Shown here one piece after another: positions 32,524 to 41,700 of a DNA stretch of 64,000 nt. Both the position numbers and the translations under genes were made by a program. The notes beneath the pieces are model-generated. The model ran no database searches and had not been told where the DNA came from. It worked only from the letters and a program-made list of their open reading frames with translations. The stretch is from Conexibacter sp. CPCC 206217 (GTDB taxonomy: Bacteria > Actinomycetota > Thermoleophilia > Solirubrobacterales > Solirubrobacteraceae), in the NCBI RefSeq assembly GCF_030646165.1, contig NZ_JAUTDO010000004.1, forward strand, positions 124,001-188,000, in the 5' to 3' direction. Every line of letters begins with the position of its first letter. Position 1 is the stretch's first letter.

Positions 32524-33381
32524 TCAGCTCGTCCGCCTGATCGAGATGTAGACCCTGCCGCTGACCGTGCACTTCGAGCGCTCGCCGCCGTCGCTCGCCT
32601 CGGCCGGCGGCGCTCTGCCGATCAGCACGTGGTCGCAGGCGCCGTCGAGCGTGATCACTCGTCTCAGCGTCGCGCCGCTCGCGAGGTGCGCGAAGTCGAC
32701 GTCGTTCGCGCGCAGCGGCAGCACCACGGCCGATGCCGGCGTCTCGAAGACGCTCAGCTCGGCGCCGTCCTTCGGCCGCGCCGGGCGCAGGCCGGAGGTC
32801 AGGTAGGTGAGACACGACGGGTCCTGCACTCTGCCGCCGACACGCCCGATCGCGATGTCGACGCCGCGCGCCAGCGGCGCCAGCTCCTCGTCGCGTCCGG
32901 GGACCTCGCTGGCCATCGTCCCGAACGAGACGAGCAGTCTGCCCTTGCCGCTCGTGCATCTCGGCGCTCTCAGCGTCGCCGGCTTCGTCGGCGGACAGTA
33001 GTTCGTCTCGCGGTAGGCGGCGACCGTGCCCTTGTGCGTGACGCCGCCGGGAGCGATCGCGACCGAGCCGCCGGCGACGATCCCGTTGAGGATCGAGATC
33101 GTCGTTCTTCTCGGCCGGCCCAGCTCGAACGCGCTCTCGAACTCGATCGTCACGTCCTGCCCCGGGCTGCATCTGTTGGTCGAGTCGCGCTCGGACTTCA
33201 CGTCGATGTAGCCGGCGACGTCGATCGTCGCGGTGTACGTCGTGAGCTTCGGAGCTCTCGGCAGTCTCGAGAGGTCGGGCCGTCTGGCCGCACCGCCGTT
33301 CGGAGCAGCGACCAGTGCGGCGGTTGCGCCGACCGCGACGGCGGCGGTCAGGGCGAGGGAGCGGAGCTTGCGGTTGCGCAC
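32524..33381 (-). CDS. Secreted protein of unknown function
   Basis: The protein is about 285 aa, with N-terminal VRNRKLRSLALTAAVAVGAT forming a signal peptide or anchor, then a Cys-containing extracellular domain. Six cysteines are seen in NRCSPGQD, NYCPP, PRCTSGKG, PSCLTYL, GACDHV and SKCTVSG, suggesting disulfides. The middle has a beta-rich pattern (TYTATIDVAGYIDVKSERD). The start is uncertain: GTG 33381 gives a clean signal peptide, while TTG 33423 is the longest frame and overlaps the LysG gene; neither has a good ribosome-binding site. AGA codons are common. No family recognised. Confidence 0.65.
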   Translation of the reverse strand: MRNRKLRSLALTAAVAVGATAALVAAPNGGAARRPDLSRLPRAPKLTTYTATIDVAGYIDVKSERDSTNRCSPGQDVTIEFESAFELGRPRRTTISILNGIVAGGSVAIAPGGVTHKGTVAAYRETNYCPPTKPATLRAPRCTSGKGRLLVSFGTMASEVPGRDEELAPLARGVDIAIGRVGGRVQDPSCLTYLTSGLRPARPKDGAELSVFETPASAVVLPLRANDVDFAHLASGATLRRVITLDGACDHVLIGRAPPAEASDGGERSKCTVSGRVYISIRRTS

Positions 33382-33415
33382 AAGGTGACGAAACCAAGCC
33401 GCGCGTGCGACCGCA

Positions 33416-34297
33416 TCAGTCAAACCACGGAACGAGCGCGGCGCGCCCGGCCGCGACGACGACCTCCGACAGCTGCGTCAGCGAGGCCGTGTCAAGCGCC
33501 CACTGCTGCCAGTAGAGCGGGACGTCGAAGTGCTCGTCGGCGAGCGTGACGAGCCCATCGGCGGTCGCCGCCTGCAGCTCCGGAACCAGGCCCCAGCCGA
33601 AGCCGAGCTGGATCGCGCGGAAGAAGTCGGCCGAGGAGGGGATGCGGTGAAACGGCGGCGACACGTCGACCACGCGATGACGCAGGAAGCGGTGCTGCAG
33701 CTCGTCCTCGTCGTCGAACGTGACCATCGGCGCGCGCTCGAACGCGGCGTCGGCGTCGGTCCCGGCGAACCAGCGCGCGGCGAACGCCGCCGACCCCATC
33801 GGCCGGTAGCGCATCGCTCCCAGCGGCGTGACGCGACAGCCGGCGAGCGGCTCGCGCTCGGTCGTCACCGCCGCCATCGTCACGCCCTTGCGCAGCAGGT
33901 CGCCGGTGCGGCTCTCGTCCTCGCGATGGATCCGCAGCTCGACCGCGGCGGCCAACGGCGCGACGGCCGTCAGGAACCAGGTCGCGAGCGAGTCGGCGTT
34001 GACGGCAACGGACAGGATCGCGCGCTCCGACGCGTCGCGCCCGCCCGCCAGCTCGCGCGCGGCTTCCTCCTCCAGCAGCGCGATCTGCCGCGCCAGTCGC
34101 AGCAGCGCCTCGCCGGAGGGCGTCAGCCGGATCGGCCGCGAGCGGACGACGAGCACGCGGCCGGCGGCGCCCTCCAGCGCCCTCAGCCGCTGGCTGACGG
34201 CGGAGGGCGTCACGTGCAGCATCCGCGCGGCGGCGTCGAGCGAGCCGCCCGCGGCGATCGCCGCGAGCGCGCGCAGCTGCTGGGCGTCGAAGTCCAC
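33416..34297 (-). CDS. lysG: LysR-family regulator LysG/ArgP
   Basis: The 293-aa regulator has the N-terminal winged HTH FDAQQLRALAAIAAGGSLDA followed by ARMLHVTPSAVSQRLRALE, and the LysR effector domain with LSVAVNADSLATWFL, typical of ArgP/LysG (IciA group). It is divergent from the LysE-type exporter at 34372, as in lysG-lysE of Corynebacterium. It should activate exporter transcription when basic amino acids accumulate. The 74-base intergenic space holds the regulatory region. Confidence 0.88.
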   Translation of the reverse strand: MDFDAQQLRALAAIAAGGSLDAAARMLHVTPSAVSQRLRALEGAAGRVLVVRSRPIRLTPSGEALLRLARQIALLEEEAARELAGGRDASERAILSVAVNADSLATWFLTAVAPLAAAVELRIHREDESRTGDLLRKGVTMAAVTTEREPLAGCRVTPLGAMRYRPMGSAAFAARWFAGTDADAAFERAPMVTFDDEDELQHRFLRHRVVDVSPPFHRIPSSADFFRAIQLGFGWGLVPELQAATADGLVTLADEHFDVPLYWQQWALDTASLTQLSEVVVAAGRAALVPWFD

Positions 34298-34371
34298 TGA
34301 AGCAACGCTACAGGTACAGCAGGAACTTTCGTTGGTCTTCTGTTGGCCGATCGCCCACCATCCGCCTCCCG

Positions 34372-34995
34372 ATGCTCTCCTCCGACGCGCTCCTCGCCGC
34401 TCTCGCCGGCCTCACGTTCGGCCTCTCCCTGATCGTCGCGATCGGCGCCCAGAACGCGTTCGTGCTGCGCCAGGGGCTGCTGCGTCAGCACCGCGCGATC
34501 GTCGTCGTCACCTGCGCCGCCTCCGACGTCGCGCTGATCGCCTTGGGGGTCGGCGGCGCCGGCGCGGTGCTGGCGACCTCCTCGACGCTGAGCTTCGTCG
34601 CGCGTGCGGGCGGGGCGATCTTCCTGATCTCCTACGCGGTCATCGCCGCGCGCCGGGCGTTGCACGGCGAGACGCTCGAGATCGCCGAGCGCGGCGAGCA
34701 GCACGGCCGGCTCGCCGTGTTCGGGACGACGCTCGCGCTGACGTGGCTGAATCCGCACGTGTACCTCGACACGGTCCTGCTCGTCGGCACCGCCGCCAAC
34801 GCCCACGGGGCCGAGTGCTGGTGGTTCGCCGCGGGCACCGGCGCCGGCAGCGTCGTCTGGTTCACCGCGCTCGGCTACGGCGCCGCCGCGCTGCGCCCGC
34901 TGTTCGCCAAGCCGGCGGCGTGGCGCGTGCTCGACGCCGTGATCGCGACGATCATGCTCGCGCTCGGCGTCTCGCTGGCGATCAGCGCGTTCTAG
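34372..34995 (+). CDS. lysE: LysE/ArgO-type amino acid exporter
   Basis: The 207-aa membrane protein has about six hydrophobic segments. The LysE family start is visible: GLTFGLSLIVAIGAQNAFVLRQG, with the conserved IGAQN-FVLRQG, and later LTWLNPHVYLDTVLLVG (NPHVYLDT signature). It exports lysine or arginine under control of the divergent LysG. It lacks an obvious ribosome-binding site before ATG 34372. Its last 14 bases overlap the convergent tetR gene. Confidence 0.9.
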   Translation: MLSSDALLAALAGLTFGLSLIVAIGAQNAFVLRQGLLRQHRAIVVVTCAASDVALIALGVGGAGAVLATSSTLSFVARAGGAIFLISYAVIAARRALHGETLEIAERGEQHGRLAVFGTTLALTWLNPHVYLDTVLLVGTAANAHGAECWWFAAGTGAGSVVWFTALGYGAAALRPLFAKPAAWRVLDAVIATIMLALGVSLAISAF

Positions 34996-35581
34996 GCGGG
35001 TCCGCCGCGACACGCACGACCTGGCGCGCCGTCGCGGCCGTGATCGCGCCGACGACGGCGGCGTCCTCGCCGTCGTGCAGCAGCCGGATCGCGGCGTTCA
35101 GCGCGCCGGTCACGAGCTGCGCGGCGACGTGCGGGCGCGGGTGGCCGGCGGTTGCGAGCGCACCCTGCAGCCGCTCGGCCGCACGGTCGGGGAGCGCGTG
35201 GATGCGGGCGAGCGCGTCGGCCGGCAGCGGCGCGTGCGCCAGCGCCTGCGCGAGCCGGTGGCGACCGCCGGCGACCATCTCCAACTGCACGCGCACGTAC
35301 GCCGCGGCGCGCGCGCCGTCGCCGCGAGCGGCTGCGAGCGCCGCGTCGATCTCCTCGATCCAGTCCGGCAGCTCGCGTTCGCACAGCTCGACGACGATCG
35401 CGGCGCGCGAGTCGAAGTAGCGGTAGATCGAGTTGCGCGCCAGCCCCGTGCGCGCGCCGAGCGCGGCGAACGAGAGCGCCTCGTAGCCGTCGGCGAGCAG
35501 GATCGCCTCGGCCGCGTCGAGCAGTGCGTCACGCTGCTGCGCGCGGTGCTCCTGGACGGTGTCGGCATCGATCCGCGGCAT
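34982..35581 (-). CDS. TetR-family regulator
   Basis: The 199-aa protein has an N-terminal HTH (RDALLDAAEAILLADGYEAL, then ARTGLARNSIYRYFDSR) and an Ala-rich ligand domain. Start: ATG at 35581 (MPRIDADTV); the in-frame ATG at 35620 lies inside the operator array. It is divergent from the methyltransferase at 35652, and the repeats between them (GCGACA/TGTCGC) are its likely binding sites. It overlaps lysE tail to tail. Confidence 0.83.
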   Translation of the reverse strand: MPRIDADTVQEHRAQQRDALLDAAEAILLADGYEALSFAALGARTGLARNSIYRYFDSRAAIVVELCERELPDWIEEIDAALAAARGDGARAAAYVRVQLEMVAGGRHRLAQALAHAPLPADALARIHALPDRAAERLQGALATAGHPRPHVAAQLVTGALNAAIRLLHDGEDAAVVGAITAATARQVVRVAADPPRTR

Positions 35582-35613
35582 CGCCCGCCAAGAGTACGGC
35601 GGGCGCCGTCGCA

Positions 35614-35658
35614 GCGACATCGCGACGATCTGTCGCTATGATCGCGACACTATGTCGC
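35614..35658 (+). promoter_or_regulatory. Promoter and TetR operator array before the methyltransferase
   Basis: GCGACA (35614-35619, -35-like), a 17-base spacer and TATGAT (35637-35642, -10) form a promoter whose start point would be about 3 bases before the ATG at 35652. Four alternating half-sites, GCGACA 35614, TGTCGC 35631, GCGACA 35644 and TGTCGC 35653, form inverted repeats across the -35, -10 and start codon. Binding of the divergent TetR would block both genes. Confidence 0.6.
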
Positions 35659-36545
35659 CAAGTTCCCCGGAGCCGACATCCGCCATCAGCCGCATCGCCG
35701 AGCTGCCCGCCGTCGCCGCCACGGCCGTCGCGATCGCGCACGAGCGCGCGGTCGAGTCGGCGCGCGGCGACCGCCTCTTCGCCGACCCGCTCGCGGCCGG
35801 CTTCCTCGCCGCCGCCACTCCGCCGGGCGCGACGGCGCCGCTGCCGCTCGGCGAACAGGTCCCGCTGATGCACGGCTACGTCGCATTGCGCACCCGCTGC
35901 TTCGACGACGAGCTGCTCGCCGCCGCCCGCGGGACCGGCGTGCGCCAGCTCGTGCTGCTCGCCGCCGGCCTCGACACGCGCGCGTTCCGGCTCGCGTGGC
36001 CGCGCGGAACTCGCCTGTTCGAGCTGGACGTGCCCACGCTGCTGGCCGTCAAGGAACCGCTGCTGCGCGCCGCCGGCGCGGTCGCCGCGTGCGACCGCAC
36101 CACCCTTGCCACCGACCTCGCCGGCACCGGCTGGCCGGCCGCGTTGACCGCGGCGGGCTTCGATGCGAGCGTGCCGACCGCGTGGCTCGCCGAGGGCCTG
36201 CTGATGTACCTCGCCCCTGACGAGAACGACCGCCTGCTGGAGACGGTCGGCGCGCTGTCGGCGCCGGGCAGCGTGCTGCTCGCGGAGCACGTCCCGGCGG
36301 CGGGAACGCGGCCGCCGGAGTCCGACGCGGACGGCCATGTCCTGGACGCCGGCGGCGCCTCGTGGCGCTCGACGCTCGACGACCCGCTCGCCTGGCTCGA
36401 CGCGCACGGCTGGGCGGCGGAGGCGATCGACGCACGCGCGCTCGCGACCGCCGTCGACCGCCCGCTGCCGGCGGTGCTCGACCGCGCCGCGGTCGGCGAC
36501 GCCTGCGCCTGGCTGCTGCGGGCGAGGCGTCGGGCGGTCAGCTGA
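35652..36545 (+). CDS. SAM-dependent methyltransferase, TIGR00027/LCM-like family
   Basis: The 297-aa protein belongs to the actinobacterial leucine-carboxyl-methyltransferase-like family. It has AISRIAELPAVAATAVAIAHERA, HGYVALRTRCFDDELLAA, QLVLLAAGLDTRAFRLAW (SAM-binding glycine region), LFELDVPTLLAVKEPLL (acidic residue for SAM ribose) and WLAEGLLMYLAPDE. The acceptor is unknown. The start at 35652 has no ribosome-binding site; a near-leaderless transcript is likely (promoter at 35614-35642). Regulation by the divergent TetR is inferred. Confidence 0.85.
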   Translation: MSPSSPEPTSAISRIAELPAVAATAVAIAHERAVESARGDRLFADPLAAGFLAAATPPGATAPLPLGEQVPLMHGYVALRTRCFDDELLAAARGTGVRQLVLLAAGLDTRAFRLAWPRGTRLFELDVPTLLAVKEPLLRAAGAVAACDRTTLATDLAGTGWPAALTAAGFDASVPTAWLAEGLLMYLAPDENDRLLETVGALSAPGSVLLAEHVPAAGTRPPESDADGHVLDAGGASWRSTLDDPLAWLDAHGWAAEAIDARALATAVDRPLPAVLDRAAVGDACAWLLRARRRAVS

Positions 36546-36574
36546 TCCACGGCGCCGCGAACCCGTCCGCATCG

Positions 36575-36592
36575 CGCTCGCCGCCGCGAGCG
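36575..36592. terminator. Hairpin between convergent methyltransferase and tetR
   Basis: CGCTCGC-CGCC-GCGAGCG gives a perfect 7-bp stem with a 4-base loop in the 54-base gap between two converging genes. It could terminate in both directions. Confidence 0.5.
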
Positions 36593-36599
36593 AGTCCGC

Positions 36600-37259
36600 T
36601 CAGCTCCGCCGCGCGTCCGGGTCCGCGACGTCGGCGCGCAGTTCGGGATCGCGCTCGATGCCGCGGATGAAGACCGACAGCGCGGTACCCAGCAGCGACG
36701 GGGAGACGCTGTCGCGGTCGGCGAGGCGGACCATGCCGAGGCCGATGCTGAGGCCGACGGCGACGTTGCCGACGTTGCGCTCCAGCGCCGCCGAGGGCTC
36801 GAGGCCGGCGTCGGCGGCGCTCTCGTGCGAGAACGCGGCGAACATCTGGCGCAGCGCCTCGAAGCCGGCCGCGAAGCGCTCCCGCAGGCGCTCGTCGCGG
36901 TTGGCCACGAGCCAGAACTCGACCAGCAGGCGGAACGCCTCGGGCGCCTCCTCCAGCTCGTCCATGAAGCGGTCGCTGCCGACGAACGGGCGCTTCCAGG
37001 TCGTCTCGTCGCGGTCGAACAGCGCGACCTGCTCGGCGATCTCGGCCGCGACGTACTCCTCCATCAGCGCGACGAGCAGGTTGTCCTTGGAGCCGAAGTG
37101 GCCGTAGACGGCGCCCTTCGTCAGCCCTGCCTCCTCGGCGACGTCGTCGAGCGTCGCGCCCGCGAAGCCGCGGGCCGCGTAGACGCGCGCCGCCGCCTCC
37201 AGCAGTCTCGCGCGCGTGGCCGCCTTGCGCGCACTGCGATCGAACTCACCGCGCGGCAT
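36600..37259 (-). CDS. TetR-family regulator divergent from cytochrome P450
   Basis: The 219-aa protein has a clear HTH (ARLLEAAARVYAARGFAGAT, then VAEEAGLTKGAVYGHFGSKD) and a TetR ligand domain with FRLLVEFWLVANRDERLRER. The ATG at 37259 is 107 bases from the divergent P450 start at 37367. It probably represses the P450 gene and itself. Confidence 0.85.
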   Translation of the reverse strand: MPRGEFDRSARKAATRARLLEAAARVYAARGFAGATLDDVAEEAGLTKGAVYGHFGSKDNLLVALMEEYVAAEIAEQVALFDRDETTWKRPFVGSDRFMDELEEAPEAFRLLVEFWLVANRDERLRERFAAGFEALRQMFAAFSHESAADAGLEPSAALERNVGNVAVGLSIGLGMVRLADRDSVSPSLLGTALSVFIRGIERDPELRADVADPDARRS

Positions 37260-37299
37260 CAGCGCACCGCCCGGCGCATCCGATGATACACCGGATTAC

Positions 37300-37327
37300 T
37301 TGACAGATACTCATCAGTACATATACT
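37300..37327 (+). promoter_or_regulatory. Promoter of the cytochrome P450 gene
   Basis: TTGACA (37300-37305), a 16-base spacer and TATACT (37322-37327) form a strong sigma-70-type promoter about 40 bases before the P450 start. AGTA-CATA-TACT (37316-37327) is a short dyad over the -10, and ATACTC occurs twice (37307 and 37323); either could be a TetR contact. The region is markedly AT-richer than its surroundings. Confidence 0.6.
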
Positions 37328-37366
37328 CGCCGGCACGCTCTGACCCTAGCGAGGAAGGACGACGAG

Positions 37367-38713
37367 ATGCAGGCCAAGCTGCCCCCCGGATCGCGCATGC
37401 CCGCCGCACTGCAAACGATCGGCTGGTGGACGCGCCCGCTCGCCTACACCGAGCGCCTGCGCGCACGCTACGGCCCCCGCTTCACGATGCGGCTCGCCGG
37501 CCAGCCGCCGTTCGTCGTCCTGACCGACCCCGCCGACCTCAGAGCGCTGTTCACCGCGCCGCCGGACGTCCTGCACCCGGGCGAGGGCGCGCGCCTGCTG
37601 GAGCCGATCGTCGGCCCCAACTCCGTGATCCTGCTCGACGGCGCGACCCACCTGGAGCAGCGCAAGCTGATGCTGCCCGCCTTCCACGGCGACCGCATGC
37701 AGCGACTGACCGGCCTGATGCAGCAGCTGACCGAGCGCGAGCTGGACGGCTGGCCTGTCGACGCGCCGGTCGAGCTGCACCCGCGGCTGCAGCGGTTGAC
37801 GCTGGAGATCATCCTGCGCGCGGTCTTCGGGCTCGACGAGGGCGAGCGGCTCGACCTGCTGCGCGATCGCCTGCCGGCGATCCTGAGCTTCGGCGACAGC
37901 CCGATATCGCTGCTGCCGCAGGCGCAGAGACTGCTCAGAGGGCGCGGCACCTTCGGCCGCTTCGAGCGTGCCAGAGCCGAGGTCGACCGTGAGCTGTTCG
38001 CGCTGATCGAGGAACGCCGCCGCGAGGACGCCGAGCGCGACGACGTGCTCGCGATGCTGCTGGCCGCGCGTCACTCCGACGGCTCGCCGATGACCGACGA
38101 GGAGATCCGCGACGAGCTGGTGACCGCGCTCGTCGCCGGCCACGAGACGACCGCCTCCTCGCTCGGCTTCGCGTTCGAGCAGCTCGCGCGCTCGCCAGAG
38201 GTCCAGGAGCGGCTCGCCGCGGAGGCCGCGGAGGACGGCGACGACTACCTCGACGCGACGATCAACGAGGTGATGCGGCGCCGGCCGGTGCTGCCGAACC
38301 CGGAGCCGCGGCTGGTCAAGCAGGAGGTGACGATCGGCGGCTGGACCTATCCCGCGGGCGTCGTGCTGATCGGCGGCGCCTACCTCGTCCACCACGATCC
38401 GCAGATCTACCCGGACCCGTACGCGTTCCGCCCCGAGCGCTTCCTCGCCAGCAAGCCCGGCACCTACACCTGGCTGCCGTTCGGCGGCGGCCGGCGCCGC
38501 TGCCTCGGCGCGAGCTTCGCGCTGCTGGAGATGCGGCTCGTCCTGCGCGCCGCGTCGCAGCGCTTCACCGTCGCCGCGACCGGCCCGAGACAGGGCACGC
38601 GCCGGCGGATGATCACGATCACGCCCGGCGACGGCGCGCGCGTCGTGCTGAGCCGGCGGACGACCTTCCAGGAGGATCGCACGGCGCCGACGCGCCAGCT
38701 CGTCGCCCGCTAG
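37367..38713 (+). CDS. Cytochrome P450
   Basis: The 448-aa haem monooxygenase has an I-helix oxygen motif ALVAGHETTASS, ExxR in NEVMRRRP, PERF as FRPERF, and the haem-binding loop FGGGRRRCLGASFA with the Cys ligand. The N-terminus (KLPPGSRMP) lacks a membrane anchor, so it is soluble and needs a ferredoxin; the ferredoxin/FprA pair at 52068-53733 could serve. GAGGAAGGA precedes ATG 37367. It is convergent with the adenylation-reductase gene and under a divergent TetR. The substrate is unknown; tailoring of the product of that enzyme is possible. Confidence 0.9.
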   Translation: MQAKLPPGSRMPAALQTIGWWTRPLAYTERLRARYGPRFTMRLAGQPPFVVLTDPADLRALFTAPPDVLHPGEGARLLEPIVGPNSVILLDGATHLEQRKLMLPAFHGDRMQRLTGLMQQLTERELDGWPVDAPVELHPRLQRLTLEIILRAVFGLDEGERLDLLRDRLPAILSFGDSPISLLPQAQRLLRGRGTFGRFERARAEVDRELFALIEERRREDAERDDVLAMLLAARHSDGSPMTDEEIRDELVTALVAGHETTASSLGFAFEQLARSPEVQERLAAEAAEDGDDYLDATINEVMRRRPVLPNPEPRLVKQEVTIGGWTYPAGVVLIGGAYLVHHDPQIYPDPYAFRPERFLASKPGTYTWLPFGGGRRRCLGASFALLEMRLVLRAASQRFTVAATGPRQGTRRRMITITPGDGARVVLSRRTTFQEDRTAPTRQLVAR

Positions 38714-38775
38714 CCTGGCGCGTTCCACAACGAGCGAAATTCAGTGCGGCGGTGTGACGGAATGCAGCTCGCTCG

Positions 38776-41700
38776 CTACGCGGCGACCGCGCCCGCCTGC
38801 GGCAGGTAGCCGACGCTGACGAGGTAGTCGAGCATCCGCCAGACGTACTGCGCGTCGACCGGCGGCGAGTCGGGACCGGGCAGGCGCGGGGTCAGGTCCC
38901 ACTGCCGCCCGGCGGGCACGTCGCCGCCGAGCTGCGGGCCGCCGTCGGCGTCGAGCCCGAACTCGGCGAAGACCGCCGCGGCCGCGTTCGTCGCGCCGGC
39001 CGCGTGCAGCCGCTGCCGCCACGCCGCGAGCGGCAGCGATTCCAGCTCGAACCCGTACGCCGCGACGGCGCGCAGGACGGTCGCGAACGGAGCGATCGCG
39101 GCAGGCGGGTAGACGACGGCGCCCGCTCCGGCCGGCGCGGTGTCCGCTGGCGCGACTCCGACCGCGGCGGTGTCCTCCGGCGCGACATCGGCCTGCGCCG
39201 CCCCCACCCCGAACGGATCGTGCGCGAGCGCGACGGCGAGGTCGTCGACCGGGGCCCACGGCTCCCAGCCGTTCCACTGCGGATAGGCGCCCAGCTCCAT
39301 GCAGCCGCGAATCAGCCGCACGGCGGCGTCGTGGGTCGAGGTCGCCCCCGAATGCTCGGCGCCCATCGCGCGCGGCAGCCGCACGACCTCCGTCGGGACG
39401 CCCTCGGCGGCGGCCTTCAGCACCATCCGCTCGGCGACCCACTTCGTCTCGGCGTAGCCGCCGCCCTCCGGCGGCGTGGTCGCCACATCGGCGCGCTCGA
39501 CCAGCCGCCCGCGCTCGAACTCCAGCGCGGTCGAGATCGAGGAGACGTAGCGCAGCGGAATCCCGCCGGCCAGCTTCGCGAGCCGCAGCGCCGTGCGCGT
39601 GCCCTCGACGTTCGCGGCGCGCAGGCGGCCGTAGTCGTAGAGGTGGTGGACCATCGCGCCGCTGTGCACGATCGCGTCCAGCTCGCCCGCGAGCTGGACG
39701 AACGCCGCCTCGGTGAGGCCGAAGCGCGGCTGCGCGAGGTCGCCCGGCAGCACGACGATCCGCTCCCAGTCGGCCGACAGGTCGCGCCGCTCGGCCAGCA
39801 GCGAGCGCTGCAGCCGCTGCGCCCCCGCCGCCGCCGACGGCGCCCGCACGAGCGCGAAGACCCGGCCGCCCTCGGCGCGGGTCGCCGCCGCCAGCTCGGC
39901 CAGCAGGTGGGGACCGAGGAAGCCGCTGGCGCCGGTCAGCAGGACCGAGCGGGCGCCGCGCGCCGCGCCAGCCGCGCCGCGCGCCTCGGCCGCGCCGGCC
40001 GTCTCGACAGCTGCGCCTGTCGCGGCAGCGACCCGCTGGACCGCCGCGACCTCGCCCAGCCGCGGCTCCATCTCAGCCGCCCAGTCGATCGCCGCGGCGC
40101 GCTCGCCGTCGCCGTCGACCGCCGCCAGCAGCTGGGCGATCGTGGGGGCGTGGTAGAGCTGCTGGACGGGCAGCTCCCGGCCCAGCTCGTCCGACAGCGC
40201 GCCGACGCACTCGACCGCGTCGAGCGAGTCGCCGCCGAGCGCGAAGAAGTCGTCCTCGATCCCGACCGCGTCCAGCTCCAGCAGCTGCGCGAACAGCTCC
40301 GCGCAGCGCTCCTCGCGCGCGGTGCGCGGCGCGACGTAGTCACCGTCGAGGTCGACGCGGCGCAGCGTCGGCGCCGGCAGCGCTCTGCGGTCGATCTTGC
40401 CGTTCGGCGTCAGCTCGAAGCGGGCGACGCGCGTGAACGTGGTCGGGACCATGTACTGCGGCAGGATCGAACGCGCATGGGCGCGCACCTCCGCGACGGC
40501 CGGCGGCGGCTCGGTCGCCGTGTAGTACGCCGCCAGCTGGTGCCCGCGGCGGCCGTGCTGGACGGCCACCACGACGGCGTCGACGATCGCGGGCAGCGAC
40601 GTCAGCGCCGCCTCGACCTCCTGCGGCTCGATCCGGTAGCCGCGCAGCTCGATCTGGTCGTCGGCCCGCCCGTGGAACTCCAGCTCCCCGTCCTCGCGCC
40701 AGCAGCCGACGTCGCCGGTGCGGTACATGCGCGGCACATCCGCCGCGCCGCCCGCTCCCGCGCCGTCCACGCCGCTCGTCCCACGCGCATACGGATCGAC
40801 CACGAACCGCTCCGCCGTCAGGTCCGGCCGGCCGCGATAGCCGCGCGCGACCTGGGCGCCGCCGATCCAGATCTCGCCGCGCGCGCCGAGCGGGAGCTGC
40901 TCGCGCTCCGGTCCCAGGATGTGGATCAGCGTGTTGGCGAGCGGACGGCCGATCGTCGGCGGCGCGTCGCCGACCGGCGGGACGATCCCCTGCGTCGCGA
41001 CGACGGTCGTCTCGGTCGGCCCGTACATGTTCACGAGCGGGTAGGGCGTGTCGGCCGCCGGGCGCGTCAGCAGCGCCGCGCCGCCGGTCGACAGCCAGCG
41101 CATCCGCGGCAGCCGCCGGTACAGCTCGCCGCGCCCGAACAGCATCGCGACGAGCGCCGTCGCGACCATCGTGACGGTGATCTCCTGCTGCGCCATCCAC
41201 TCGACCAGCGCGCGCGGGTCGCGCCGCAGCGGGCGCGGCGCGATGTGCAGCGAGGCGCCGGCGACGAGCGGATGCCAGATCTCCATCACGGTCGCGTCGA
41301 AGGCCGGCGAGGCCGTCTGCGCGAAGCGGTCCGCGGCGGTCGAGCCGCAGTCGAGCGCGAGCGCGTGCGTGAGGTTGACGAGCGAGCGGTGCTCGACCTC
41401 GACGCCCTTCGGCCGGCCGGTCGAGCCGGACGTGTAGACGACGTAGGCGAGGTTGCGCGGCCCGGCGGGATGCGGCGGCGGGACGTCGGCGGTGCGCCCC
41501 GCGGCGTCGTGCTCCTCGGGCTCCGCGGAGAGGTGGATCGCGCGTTCGGCAGCGGATCTGAGCACCTCCTGCGGCGTCGTCTCGTCGACCAGCACGGCGA
41601 CCGGATCGGTGTCCTGCAGGATCAGCGCGATCCGCTCCTGCGGGTAGTCCGGGTCGATCGGCACGTAAGCGGAGCCGGCCTTCAGCGTCGCGAGCGCGCC

